This document shows positions 1-11,011 of a stretch of DNA of 64,000 nucleotides, piece after piece. The DNA is taken from assembly GCA_028023455.1 (NCBI GenBank), contig JAQFVV010000505.1, positions 124,001-188,000 on the forward strand, in the 5' to 3' direction. The position numbers and the translations under genes were made by a program. The stretch comes from Epiperipatus broadwayi (Eukaryota; Onychophora; Udeonychophora; Euonychophora; Peripatidae). The notes under the pieces are model-generated. The model did no database searches, was not told where the DNA came from, and saw only the letters and a program-made list of their open reading frames with translations. Each line of letters begins with the position of its first letter. The stretch's first letter is position 1.

Positions 1-306
1 AACTTCAGCACCTTTATTATAGAATCTCTTATTATCAATAAAATTTTCAAATTTATCTATCTTCCTCTCCCCTTATGTTACTCTATAGCCTCTTTAGGCA
101 ATATTTCATAACTCTATTCTGCATTTTTAAAAATTCTTTAATTTTTATGGTTCTATTTCAATTTAGCAAAAACATTATTATACCTTACAACAGAATAAAT
201 GAGTCAATTGAAATTAATAGATTTGCTGTACATATTTTGCCTTAGGCATTTTTATTTGTCGATTTTCATGCGTTTTCATAAAAAAAATTATCACTTGCCA
301 TTTTCA

Positions 307-373
307 GGCCGGTTGTTGATGGTGTGGCCGCGCCCTCTGGCGCGGCGGTACGGTCTCATAACAAGTACCGGCC
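307..373 (+). other. G+C-rich nested hairpin with tRNA-Met-like segment
   Basis: A sharp G+C-rich island in A+T-rich sequence. The outer arms GGCCGGT (307-313) and ACCGGCC (367-373) are perfect inverse complements. Inside them GCCGCGCC (327-334) and GGCGCGGC (339-346) form a perfect 8-bp stem with a 4-base loop. GGTAC/GTACC gives a third pairing further in. The stretch GCCCTCTGGCGCGGCGGTA followed by GGTCTCATAA resembles the 5' half of elongator tRNA-Met (acceptor GCCCTCT, A box, anticodon loop CTCATAA). I see no B box, so it is more likely a tRNA-derived fragment or SINE head than a working tRNA. Confidence 0.4.
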
Positions 374-851
374 AAAATCTGTAATGGTGTAAATAATCTA
401 AAATCTATATTGAACAAATTTCAAATTTATTAATAATATTTATTTATTAAACAAATAGCAACCTGACCGGATGCTAAAATTGTAATACTCAAATTAAAAT
501 AATTAATTTGAAAATTTATAACAGGTATATTAGTTAATAGTTTATATCAGGATTAATTCACGAAATAACCCTTTTATTATTATATACTAAAATTTATAAT
601 AGTGTTAAAGGATAAATAAAATTATTATAAGCTTGATGATTATATATAAAGTTTGTATCAATAATTTATCGACTAGCTTTAATGTTTGAATAATACCAAC
701 TGATGTCTATAAAAACATTAGGTTCACCTTTGATAATTACTGAATTATAATAAAATCTATATTATTCTGACTAATCAAACTTCAAATGCTTGTGATTGCA
801 TAGAGACTTTAATTTTTTTTTTATTAAGACTATTAATTCAAATGTAATAAA
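374..851. other. A+T-rich, no feature seen
   Basis: Low-complexity A+T-rich sequence. I found no coding signal, RNA gene or clear repeat here or in 1-306. Confidence 0.5.
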
Positions 852-1088
852 TTGGCACAGCACAAGTATTCGTACAATAGAGCTCGCAACGATCCTTCTA
901 CTTATTCAGTTTTTTATCAGCACCAGTGCATAAGTCACCACGAGTGCATTCCGGACAATCCTACCATCGTATGTAGAGAGAGACAAGACCTCAAAAGAAA
1001 GATCAAAGAGGCTTTATTTATCTCTCGTGACAGCGATGCCATAAACAGGAAGGACACGTGTTTTTCTCTATCAAAAAGATGGAATTAG
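852..1088 (+). pseudogene. Relic of a Penelope-like GIY-YIG ORF C-terminus
   Basis: A 78-codon open frame ends in RKIKEALFISRDSDAINRKD followed by a short serine/tryptophan tail. Seen directly: the same pattern (basic helix, EA.FI, then a P/D-rich bridge and INR) recurs on the minus strand at 17879-18091 as KRKVREAYFI...AINRREACYSLS. Known of the family: Penelope-like GIY-YIG domains end with a conserved glutamate in a (K/R)EA/ES..I motif, followed by an asparagine in an N(R) motif. The upstream catalytic GIY and YIG parts are absent, so this is a 3'-terminal fragment. The G+C-rich tail to about 1250 probably belongs to the same element. The family call rests on short motifs only. Confidence 0.45.
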
Positions 1089-1249
1089 CATATTTGCATA
1101 AATTTAAACGTAAGCAAGCTATGATTATGAAGGCAAGATCCTTTGAAAGCGCTCAGCTGTTTTAATATTTTAGTTAGCTATTTGTATTTGTATTAACAGC
1201 TTTTGGGAGCAGTTGCGCCGCACACGCACTTGTGCTTGAATAATTTTAT

Positions 1250-2819
1250 TTATAAATAAACAAGATATTGGTTAATATATTTAATAGCTTGAATCAGTAC
1301 CATAAAATGTTCTACTTGTTTGAACTGTAAGATGATGTTAATTAATACATCGCACATGTTCACCATGAAGAAAATATTGATTTGTTGTCTCCAATAGACA
1401 ATATATATATATATATATTAAATAAACAATAACAAAATGTTAATCTAATTTTAGTTTGCCTACTGACGATTTATATTAAATAAGATAATCATTTTATTAT
1501 AATGTTATTTTTACGAACAACTTATTACTTATGATCATCTATAAACAAGCAGTAACAAATCATTAAATAAAGTTTATTATAATTGTTTAAATTTCAATTT
1601 AAAGTTATTAAGATTTTCTTTCTGGTTGTTTATATATATCACCTACACATATACATACATTAAATGACCTAACAACAATAATAATTCAAATAACTACAGA
1701 ATAAATAAGATATATGACCTATGACATGTCACTTAAATAATAAATATTAAACAAAGTCCACACATATAAAGTTCACTTATCTTAAGGGTTTCATTTATTA
1801 AATTCACATAAAGAAAATCCAGGAATGGATATTTTTTTAAAAGTTTAGTAGTCCCAAGAAGTTTATTAAAATGAATAATCCTTAGTAGATTATAGCAATA
1901 TTCACATTTTAATTAACTTCAAGTAAGAAGCATTGATTCAGTCTTCTTTAAAAAAAAATGGTTCAAATTGATATTTTAATAAATCCAAAAATCATTATCC
2001 ACTTGGTTATAATCATTGGCAAATATAAACATATATATGTTAATTTATATAACAAAATCCTATAGGCATTTTATAGTTTTTATTCCAGAATGCTCTTAAA
2101 ACAAATACCATTTCTTAGTTGTTATTTTAGGCCATCTCTCAAAAGAAAACAAATTGTCATTTGGAGCAACTGTTAATTTCCTACTTAAGCTTTCCATTAT
2201 GTGATCTACATTGAACATTTTTTAAAAATACATTATGTTTTAAAAATTTATTTTACTGCAAAATGCAGTACACCAACTAAAATGATATAAAAAGAGAGAA
2301 TGCCTAAAGTTAAGCTCGGGCTTTTATATATTTTTGTACTGATGTAACATTTAGATCATTAAGTTAGATACAGTAGCTAATGATCAATTTAAAATTTATT
2401 CATTTTAAGTTATTAAGTGATTATTGAACTTTAATTAGAGTTCATTCAAATACAAAACAGCATCTCTAAACAAAATGTTTTCTTTTAAATTTTAAAAAAA
2501 AATATTTTAAAATAAAAATAATAGCACAATAATTTTATCATTTCTTCTTAAAAATAAAAATACATTTGTTTGTTTAACAAAAAGATTATTACATTTTTAT
2601 ATCTTTAATAACACTATATTAAAATACATGATTTTAAAAAAATAATCAGGTAATTTAAACATGCACACACATAAAAAATATAACTTGTTACTTATTCATC
2701 TAAACCTATTGTTGTTAAAATATGCAAATAGACATGTAAAACCTATCAAAATATACTTCAAACTTATATAATATTTTATAGTAAGATATAAAATTTAACT
2801 CAGTAAATTCTTATCATCA
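1250..2819. other. A+T-rich, no feature seen
   Basis: Long A+T-rich stretch with (TA)n at 1402-1418 and no supported gene, exon or repeat family. Confidence 0.5.
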
Positions 2820-3160
2820 GATTTTCAATGATATGGATGGCTGAAAAGTTGGAGGTTGGAGTGGATTGAAGCCTGTCCATTAAAGTATGAAGATTTGCTA
2901 TATAAACTGAGCACTGATTATATATATGTGTGTGTGAGAGATGATAATCTGGACCAACTGATGAGTGCTGGTTTAGCACGAAATACGTATATTGGTGATT
3001 ATTTATCTTTTCTACATGTGTGTGGTCATGTGTATCAGTTGTATGAGATAGTGTGGATAGTTGAAGGGTGGTTGAAAATCTGTGTTCAAATCCCCTATAC
3101 TTACAATTAAAGCTTCCAGGTTTGTGAAGAGTGCCTGGTTTTCAAATATTTATCATATTA
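2820..3160 (+). repeat. Family C short interspersed repeat, copy C1
   Basis: Near-identical in layout to 62818-63178 (+) and, inverted, to 62330-62602. Partial copies are at 12848-13010 and 14191-14402. Shared landmarks are a segment beginning CATCAGATTTTCAAT, one with CTGGACCAACTGATGA, and a tail ending in a family-specific AGGCTCCAGGTATATGA-like sequence. Close to the 3' side GTTCAAATCC (3084-3093) matches a Pol III B box, which suggests a tRNA-related SINE. No convincing A box was found. The open frame here (2856-3110) exists only because this copy lacks stops. It is not supported as a gene. Confidence 0.6.
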
Positions 3161-3990
3161 ATTAAAAATATATATAAAAGAAAAATAAATCATGAATATT
3201 ACTTTGTATTTGGGTGAATCTAATAATTCCAAAATTAAAATAAACACCACTTGACAGTCTTAAAAGTTGAATAAATCATGAATATTAATCACAATAATTT
3301 TTTTTTAAAATATGACAATGCCTATTTTAAATCTAGTCAAAGATGGTACTATATTTATATTATTATTTACGTTTGCTATGATTTTTGAATAAGAAACTAC
3401 ATTTATGATGGAACTCCATATCTACTATATTTCATTCCAAAACAACTAGCAGATGGTGTAAATTAGCAGATAATGGTTCAAGCTTTGTTTATGATCTTTT
3501 GACCACAAAAGTATTATTTTCAGTAATAAAAAACATACACAGTACTAAGTTTGAAATAATGACCATCTGAAATAACATATATATATACATCCACCTATAT
3601 ATTTTAATTTAAAAATTAGTCAAATATACACATTCTTAATAATTAATAAAAATAAACATACAATATACTAAATTATATATCTGCAATTGAAATGGAAATA
3701 AGTAATTTCCACTTTGTTATGTAATGTCAAAACTATGAAAACATAGAATGAGCTCTGTGTTATATAAGCTTAGATTTTTGACGTAGTTTTAAACTAAACT
3801 ATACGGTGAATTTTGTCCATTATTTTAATTTATGTACAGACTAAATGATATATTCAGAGGATCATACTGTAATTATATTTTTTGAAATTGCTTTTAATAA
3901 TTTTAATTACGACAGAAACAATAAAAACTACCAGATTTTTTTTTTTAAAATTAAACAGATTTTATATAGCGCAATGCTTTTATAAACAGT
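3161..3990. other. A+T-rich, no feature seen
   Basis: No gene or repeat recognised. A+T-rich with short homopolymer runs. Confidence 0.5.
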
Positions 3991-4654
3991 AATATTAATA
4001 AGCCAATAAGCTAATGCACAAGCACTTTGTAGATTTAACTATATAAATGAATATTCCCATTTTCCAAACACAAGATAAAGTCTTTGTGAAAAAATAGAAT
4101 GAATCCATCTATCTTTTCGACCCAAATGTTTACGTATGGGCAAATCTTAAATGTTTGGAAATGAGAGTACGAAGATGTTAATTGTATCACTTCAAATTAC
4201 TTTTTACTATGTGAATGAATTATTGGCTTATTAATATTACAGTGTTTGGAAAGTGGGAGTATTCATTTATATAGTTAAAACTACAAAGCACGTGTGCATT
4301 AGCTTATTGGCTTATTAATATTACAGTTTATAAAAACATCGTGCTATCTAAAATAAATGTCTTGTTTACATATGTTTAATTTAATAAGAATGGCGTATCA
4401 AATTCTATAAATTTCGCAAGCGTCATTCATTCACATAGTAAAAAGTAATTTAAAGTGATCAATTAACATCTTCATGCTCTCATTTCCAAACACTTAAGAT
4501 TTGCCCATACATAAACATTTGGGTCGAAAAGATAGATGGATTCATTTTATCTTTTCACAAAGACTTTAACTTGTGTTTGGAAAGTGGGAGTATTCATTTA
4601 TATAGTTAAATCTACAAAGCGCATGTGCATTAGCTTATTGGCTTATTAATATTA
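3991..4654. repeat. Foldback element, family B
   Basis: Two long arms of about 230 bp (roughly 3991-4225 and 4425-4654) are inverted copies of one another. Both carry TAAGCCAATAAGCTAATGCA (read inward), a segment with AGATAGATGGATTCA, and one with CTTTACTATGTGAATGAAT. A further partial arm copy sits between them at about 4228-4333. No transposase frame is visible, so it is a non-autonomous foldback or a head-to-head dimer. Confidence 0.7.
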
Positions 4655-5144
4655 CAATTAAACAGATTGTAATTAATATAAATTGATAGATTAATAAAAA
4701 TTTCTAGAAGAGAAAAAAAACAAATACATAAAAGAATTAATCTCAAAATATAGATGATGAAAAAAGCTATATACTGTTTCTCACAATAAAAAAATAACAA
4801 TGAAAAAATGATCAATATTAAATAGTTTACTCACTGTAAGTTCAAAAAAAAAAGACATTTTGAAATTACTCTATATATATTTGCAAAACTAGATAAGTAT
4901 TGGCATGAATCATTTAACAGTGCAAGGACTTCTGATATATTAATAATTTCAATTATTTATTTTAATAATAATAATAAAAAAAAGCAAGTCATAAATAACG
5001 TGACATTACCTTTATAAGCTTGTATTTACAAAAATGAAATACAGAGAGCGTACCAATAGCTCAAACAAGCTCTTAATTAATAAGTGCAGTATGAGAAAAT
5101 ATTTAAAATCTCTATCCAGAACACTCCCATCTCCAGACCAACTG

Positions 5145-5169
5145 GTTTCGAGCTTATGGCTCACATCAG
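5145..5169 (-). ncRNA. Hammerhead-like junction in E1, unit 1
   Basis: On the minus strand: CTGATGT, then helix II GAGC with GCTC around loop CATAA, then GAAAC. Downstream CCAG pairs with CTGG (helix III), followed by ATAGAG, whose AGAG pairs with CTCT just upstream of the core (helix I). Departures from a canonical hammerhead are U instead of A at core position 9, and A instead of U next to helix III at the cleavage site. Activity is therefore doubtful. Confidence 0.4.
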
Positions 5170-5571
5170 TGGAGAGCTAGAATATTCGGACACTAGATCT
5201 AAAATATCAATTCAAAACCCAGCACTTATTTCATATGTAATATTTAAGTAGAAACTCTGAAATTTTCGGACATGAAAATGTCTTTAAATCCAGCTATCTA
5301 ACTTAAATAGCTATATGGGATTGAACTAAATTTCAGATCTATCATATTTTAATAGCCTCAGCATAGCCAAAGCCTTAAAGGTAAAATTATAATAATAATA
5401 AAAAAAAAAAGCAAGTCATATATAACGTGACATTACTTTTATAAGCTTGTATTTACAAAAATGCAATATAGAGAGCGTACTAATAACTCAAACAATCTCT
5501 TAATTAATAAATGCAGTATGAGAAAATATTTAAAATCTCTATCCAGAACACTCCCATCTCCAGACCAACTG

Positions 5572-5596
5572 GTTTCGAGCTTATGGCTCACATCAG
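5572..5596 (-). ncRNA. Hammerhead-like junction in E1, unit 2
   Basis: Same core and helix II as in unit 1, exactly 427 bp away in the tandem copy. Confidence 0.4.
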
Positions 5597-5824
5597 TGGA
5601 GAGCTAGAATATTCGGACACAAAACCCAGCACTTATTTCATACGTAATATTTAAGTAGAAACTCTGAAATTTTTGGACATGAAAATGTCTTTAAATCCAG
5701 CTATCTAACTTAAATAGCTATATGGGACTGAATTAAATTCAGATCTACCATATTTTAATAGCCTCAGCTTGTTTGAGCTATTGGTACACTCTTATTTATT
5801 TTATATAAATCCAATTTATTCAAA

Positions 5825-6440
5825 TAACTTTGAACACTTTTTAACAAAAACCTTTTATTGTACATATATATACATCTACGTTTTGACTGTCCTGCAGTCT
5901 TCTTCAGAGTTATGATATAATGAACAAAATAAAATACATAATATAAATTATACTATAAAAAATATAAACAATAAAATCAATAAAATAAAAAAATTAGGGT
6001 GTGGGGATAATAAAATTAAAGTTTAAGTTTATAAAAAATAGAAGTAATTAGGAGATTATTAAAAATAATAAAAATGAATAATATATTTAAATTAATAGTT
6101 GCTCATGAATATGCATATATACAGTCAGGAATACAGATGTATATTTTATATTCATTTTATATTTATATTGTTTATTTTATATTACCTGAATTATTTTATT
6201 TGGGTTTCAGTTTTATTATGGTTTGTTATATTGTGTGTTGTTTTTTATTTTTTTTTCTTTATTATTATTATTATTTTTTTATTTTATTAATTTTATTGTT
6301 TACATTTTTTATGGTATTATTTATATAGTTATGTATTTTATTTTGTTCAATATATCATAAGATTGTGTATACATATATGAACAATAAAAAGTTTTTTGTT
6401 AAAGAGTGTTCAAAGTAGAGTGGATAAATTGCATTTATAT
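5825..6440. repeat. Foldback of PLE-like 3' ends with F-type motif
   Basis: The arms (about 5825-5985 and 6260-6440) are imperfect inverted copies sharing the segments GAACACTTTTTAACAAAAA and AACAAAATAAAATACATAA. On the minus strand near 5893-5923 the left arm has CTGAAGA, helix GACTG/CAGTC around CAGGA, and AAAAC, which is a decayed F-type hammerhead-like core. The open frames at 6074-6328 are T-rich low-complexity artefacts. Confidence 0.6.
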
Positions 6441-6685
6441 AAGATATTTACAGCCTAATAGAGGAAGTGGTGAATTTGGTATACCCCCTTTTTATAACAA
6501 AAGATTCCAAAGCAGTTTATTAGCAACAAAATTATAAAAATTCTTTTAAGAAATCATAAAACTATTTTAAATAAATTGTATATATTTTAATTTATTATTT
6601 ATAATTAGAATTCATGAAAATTTCATTATCCGATATTATTCAATAATGAACAAATTAATTATAATGTGTATGTATAAAAGAAAAA

Positions 6686-6706
6686 GATTGCTGGGGCAAT
6701 CGAAAC
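6686..6706 (+). ncRNA. F-type motif with perfect 6-bp helix
   Basis: GATTGC, loop TGGG, GCAATC, then GAAAC. The upstream CTGATGA part is degraded. Same layout as the copies at 7706, 16760, 26200, 44767 and 44820. Confidence 0.4.
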
Positions 6707-7036
6707 TGTCATACAAGGTTGTAATTAAAGCATTGTAAAACAGTAATAAAGAGCTTAAATGATTTAATATTATATTACTTCAAATTAAATATATTAAAAA
6801 GCTCTTCACATTACAACACATGATTAGTTCAAGACTGATGCAATAAGATATCAGTTGAAAAACACTGAAGTCAGAAAAAAAAAAATTTCTACAGCATCTT
6901 CCAGAACTGGAAGATATATATGAAAACCATAAAGAGAAGTTTTATTGTATATTTCTAATCTAATTTCTCTTTCATCTTCCTTAATAAAAAAAAAATATTT
7001 TTTCACTTAAATATTAATATAAATTACAAAATACAA

Positions 7037-7146
7037 TTTTTTTTTTTCCTCATGTGTCATAGCATCAGCCGGGAAGTGAACCCACTAACCCGGGACAACT
7101 GCTTGTAAAGCAGCCATCGCTGACCTCTCGACCACCAATGCTTGAC
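7037..7146 (-). repeat. tRNA-Val-like SINE with poly(A) tail
   Basis: Minus strand from 7146: CAAGCATTGGTGGTCGAGAG, A-box-like TGGTCGAGAGGT, an anticodon arm CTGC-TTTACAA-GCAG (anticodon UAC, valine), and B-box-like GGGTTCACTTCCC, ending in A-rich sequence (the T run at 7037-7048 on the plus strand). AAATTGTA occurs on both sides and may be a target duplication. A second copy lies at 59631-59731. The element is very short, consisting of little more than a tRNA-like head and a tail. Confidence 0.65.
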
Positions 7147-7705
7147 TACAATTTGCAGGCAAAAATTATATAAGAGTATATAAAATGTTAATTAGAAAAA
7201 AAAATTAACCTACAAGAGAAAAAAAACTATTGACACAAATATAAATTTTTTATTTTCAAAATAAAACAGAATTAGAAAATGAAAAAATAATGTTACAAGT
7301 AAAAAAATTAAAATTATAATGTAATAAAAAATAGACAAATTAATTAAATAAATAAATCTTACTATTTATTAGCCACTATATTTAGATATTTTAGAAAAAT
7401 AAATGAAAGTAATAATGAAATGATAAATTATATATATATAATTAAATTGATTTTCTTTATGGAATTAATCAAATTAAACCTCAATAAAAAAAATACTTAA
7501 GCTTAATTAATTGACATAATATAACAAAAAAACTTTTGATTGATAACCTTATATCAATTAACACATACTGTAATTTGCATTAATATTTTAAATATGTATG
7601 AAGGGAATATATGTGTATATTTTGATATATATATATATATGTGTGTGTATTTTATATATATGTGAAATGATGGTTATGTATTTATATTATTCAAATCTTG
7701 TAGCT
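7147..7705. other. A+T-rich, no feature seen
   Basis: A+T-rich with a (TA)n/(TG)n microsatellite near 7625-7670. No gene recognised. Confidence 0.5.
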
Positions 7706-7733
7706 CTGATGAAGACTGCTGGACAATCGAAAC
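7706..7733 (+). ncRNA. F-type hammerhead-like motif
   Basis: CTGATGA, one A, helix arms GACTG and CAATC around CTGGA, then GAAAC. The core elements CTGATGA and GAAAC are intact here. The helix has one mismatch. Probably the end of a degraded PLE-like repeat. Confidence 0.4.
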
Positions 7734-8087
7734 TGTAAGGTAAATAAAGAAGTTTTTAAGAAAATTTGTTTGCACTGAAGTGTATATGAAAGAAGCGTTA
7801 TAAGCAATATATATATAATATTTTAAATAACAACAAATTATAGTTTTAAATAAGCAATGTATTAAAATAGTTTAAAGAAATTTATATATATATTTTTAAT
7901 TTTTCATGGGTAGTGAAAGAATCTGAGTGTGATGGATGATTGCAATTTGATCGAATTTGAGACAAGAAATGAGTTACAAAACCTGTAAAAAATTTGAAAA
8001 TATCTTTCCAAAGCAAAGAGTATACACTCACAACTTATATTATTAGTAGCCCCTTATTATGTCTACGTACATTACTAATAATATTGT

Positions 8088-8847
8088 GACAAATCCATTT
8101 ACTTCTGTTTCTAATCACGACTCAATCCTTTTTTCTTTTCAAAAATATACAGTACATATAGCCATACAATTCTATAATTAAAAATCACTTCTTTTCTTTT
8201 CAAAAACTTTATTTGATGTATATATATATATCCACATATTTCCAACGTTTCGACTATCTTTACTCTATAGTCATTTTCAAGGATCTAGAAAAAACATTAC
8301 ATTATAAACAAACTTCACATAATAAAAACAAAAATAATCAAAAACAATATAAATCATATAAACCCCATAAATTTTAAAAATAAATAAAATACATTAAAAT
8401 CAATTAAATTAAAAACACAAAACATACACCACACTTACTTGACTCCCTTCTCAAAAAACTTTCCCTTTTTTACATTTTTTATCCAAAAAACCAATTGTTT
8501 TTTTATTGTAACAATTGGTTTTTTGGATAAAAAATGTAAAAAGGGAAAGTTTTTTGAGAAGGGAGTCAAGTAAGTGTGGTGTATGTTTTGTGTTTTTAAT
8601 TTAATTGATTTTAATGTATTTTATTTATTTTTAAAATTTATGGGGTTTATATGATTTATATTGTTTTTGATTATTTTTGTTTTTATTATGTGAAGTTTGT
8701 TTATAATGTAATGTTTTTTCTAGATCCTTGAAAATGACTATAGAGTAAAGATAGTCGAAACGTTGGAAATATGTGGATATATATATATACATCAAATAAA
8801 GTTTTTGAAAAGAAAAGAAGTGATTTTTAATTATAGAATTGTATGGC
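8088..8847. mobile_element. PLE 3'-end inserted as a palindrome, 12-bp target duplication
   Basis: Two arms of about 340 bp are almost perfect inverted copies meeting near 8498. Both match the 3' untranslated part of the PLE copy at 47373-47790. The whole is bounded by TAATAATATTGT at 8076-8087 and again at 8848-8859. The left (inverted) arm runs about 70 bp past the point where the right arm stops, as if copied across a junction of tandem units. Each arm has GACTAT/ATAGTC followed by GAAACG, an F-like helix. No protein is encoded. The near-identity of the arms suggests a young insertion. Confidence 0.75.
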
Positions 8848-9190
8848 TAATAATATTGTATATATTTACTTATTTGTGATATCATCTTTTAAAAAATATA
8901 TTCACAACATTTTTTTAAAAAAATTAAAGAATGATTTCTTATGATATAGTGGGGCTTCAAACAAGAAGTATGATACAAATTATTAAAAAGTTTATATTGT
9001 AACGGGATATATATATGCGTTACATTCAAATTTTAATAGTAACTTTTTTTATCTAATACAGAATTAAAAACAAACTGTCAAAATGCACAAATAACGAATT
9101 ATTAATTTATTAATATGTTAGATTGATTTAAATATTAAAATAAGCTTTAAAAAAAATAAATAAGTTATAGAATCGAAGCAAAGATTCTAA

Positions 9191-9442
9191 TCTTTAAATA
9201 AAATATATAATAAAAAGCCTTTTGATTTTAATAATAGCGAAGAGTTTTTAATCTTAAAAAGAAAAATTACAAACAGATCCTTAGGGCAAAATGACCATGG
9301 AAAAGAAAATGATTATGAAATAAAAACAAAAGACTTGCTTTTCCCGCCCAAAGATACGGACACAGACCTCAGTGGAAAAATTTACTTAGCCATAAACCCA
9401 AAATCTGCTTGGCCACAAACTGAATTAACCAATAAAATATAA
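9191..9442 (+). pseudogene. Unidentified coding-like ORF without ATG (83 codons)
   Basis: An open frame runs from just after a TAA (9188-9190) to a TAA at 9440-9442. Its second half has clearly richer base and codon use than the surroundings and reads like real protein, including KTKDLLFPPKDTDTDLSGK and YLAINPKSAWPQ. There is no start codon. A possible splice acceptor (TTTTAATAATAG) lies at about 9220-9240. I do not recognise the family. It could be a terminal exon of an unseen plus-strand gene or a fragment of a mobile-element ORF. The G+C-richer area 9460-9740 downstream has short repeats of a TCTTCA(G/T)AA-like unit but no further frame. Confidence 0.35.
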
Positions 9443-10539
9443 ATAATGAAATATGTTTGATGAATCCGTGCATTCCAGAGATAAGGTGCCCGACGACTAT
9501 AAAAAAGGAAAATCCAAAACAATAATTAGTTAGAGTTGGAGAATCAGAAAATTAAAGTTTGGAATTCATCTGTAAAAATAATTTTAAAAGTTATCACCAT
9601 CACCAAAAAAAAATGTAATTAGCTTCATCGTGCTTCCTTCGGTGTGGCCGGCTGAAGGCAGCTTTCATCTCCACGGATCCAGTCTTCAGAAATCTTCATA
9701 AGTCTTCATAGAACTTCCGTCATGAAGGAACGAGCTTGGACAAAGGAAAGTATAATTTATAAATAATTGAAATATGAAATATAAACTCTTAAATTTAAGA
9801 TCTTCAAACTTTATTTATTTCTAAAAATGAACTATAAACTTTCTTTCCTGAACAAACCTGAACTTTATCTTTTATAAACTTTGCCATTTTAAACTCTGAT
9901 CAAAAGTTAACATAATCTCTTAAAATATATGTATTGTTTTTTTTTTTTGTTATTCATGTTTAATAAGATCTGTTTGTAATAGGGCAGGGTTTGCTATTGC
10001 AAATGAATGTAAAGATACAAAACACATCGTTATTTGTGCATTATTAAATTTTAAAAATAGGTTAAAATAGTATTTGTGAAAAAAAATACTAAGTTAAATA
10101 TAATGCTCATTTTAAAATGATTTTAAAACTGTAAACTAAATATTTTATTTTTATTAAATTAATAAAATGATTTAAATGTTAGTTGAGTATAGATGGCTGC
10201 TAGACTAGTTTAAATATAGGTTAGTTTAAAGGCATTTTGATTTCGGACTATTTGTTTGTAGTTATCTCAATGCTGGTGGAGAGATATATGGATGTTTATA
10301 TCAATGTAATGTGAAGTGTGTTAGCACCTAGGACGACGAGTCCAACAGAATGCATGACCCCAAAGAGGTAGTCATACCGTTGAAATGGACGCAGATGTAT
10401 TTCCTGCGCCATTGACCCTTTGCAGCTCTATGGATTTTGGACGATAAGCCGGCAAGATAAGACCGCTATCCCATCCATAAGTAGCGTTTCTTTTTATTAT
10501 TTTATATGCATGTTTCCTTCGCCTGACAGATGCACATTC
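9443..10539. other. Mixed A+T-rich and G+C-richer sequence, nothing identified
   Basis: A G+C-richer block at 9610-9740 and another at 10240-10480 stand out from A+T-rich sequence. No domain or RNA was recognised. The plus-strand frame at 10420-10608 is the reverse of the coding-like minus-strand segment described next. Confidence 0.4.
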
Positions 10540-10689
10540 CTACAGGACGAAGGCCATGTTTTCTCCGATAATATCACGCTGCTCAGCTGCATATTCTTGT
10601 CGACGTGATTCTATGCTAACATGTTCACATTGCATTGGTTGCTGATATATATCTGGAAGCGAGTATTGCTGTGGCTGCGGATTTTTAGT
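10540..10689 (-). pseudogene. Unidentified coding-like segment, possible terminal exon
   Basis: Minus strand, after an acceptor-like TTGATTCCAG: 49 codons beginning TKNPQPQQYSLPDIYQQPMQ, continuing with ESRRQEYAAEQRDIIGENMA, and ending at TAG (10542-10540). AATAAA occurs about 45 bases further on. The same frame stays open for over 50 codons beyond the TAG (RRRKHAYKIIKRNATYGWDS and more), so the TAG may be a disabling mutation in a longer ORF. The G+C content is well above background. No family recognised. Confidence 0.35.
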
Positions 10690-11011
10690 CTGGAATCAAG
10701 TGATTTGAAAATTTGTGAGTGCGTCTAGGTAGCTCATTTATACTCAACATTAAAAATAAAAGTTAAAACAAATAAAACTAATAATAATAAATAACAATGA
10801 AAAAATATAGTTTAACCGTTTTTTCTTATATAATAATTTTAAAGTTTGTGCGTTATTGATTATATACGTAAATAAAATCTTTCTTTTTGTGTTATTAAAA
10901 CTGATAGTGCTTGCTTTTTTTTTTATTCTTTATTATTAAAAATATATTTTAATAAATATATTAAGTTTCTGCATCTACTTGAGCTAGTGACTTGGGCTGG
11001 CGGTCGCGGTC

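Larger units (their letters stand above)
4965..5791 (-). mobile_element. Retrozyme-like element E1: tandem 427-bp dimer with 12-bp target duplication
   Basis: Two tandem units repeat with a 427-bp period: GCAAGTCAT begins at 4984 and again at 5411, and the hammerhead-like motifs lie at 5145 and 5572. The insertion is flanked by a perfect 12-bp direct repeat TTATTTATTTTA (4953-4964 and 5792-5803). Read on the minus strand, each unit contains a CTGATGT...GAAAC core and ends in a T-rich/ATT-rich tail. At the opposite end a short piece (GAGTGTACCAATAGCTCAAA on the minus strand, ending at 5791) is an inverted copy of the unit's other side. It has no coding capacity. Tandem units, a self-cleaving-like fold and variable target duplications match metazoan retrozymes. 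The mobilising enzyme would be supplied in trans (inference). Confidence 0.6.

Noticed and set aside
2856-3110. 84-codon plus-strand frame
   Set aside because: It lies wholly inside family C repeat C1, and the equivalent copy at 62818-63178 does not keep the frame open.
4965-5791. Long terminal repeats of an LTR retrotransposon
   Set aside because: The two 427-bp repeats abut directly with no internal region, primer-binding site or TG...CA ends. A tandem retrozyme-like dimer fits better.
6074-6328. Two overlapping plus-strand frames of 84 and 63 codons rich in F, I, L, Y
   Set aside because: They lie in the T-rich arm of a foldback. The composition is low-complexity and matches no domain, so they are chance open frames, not membrane proteins.
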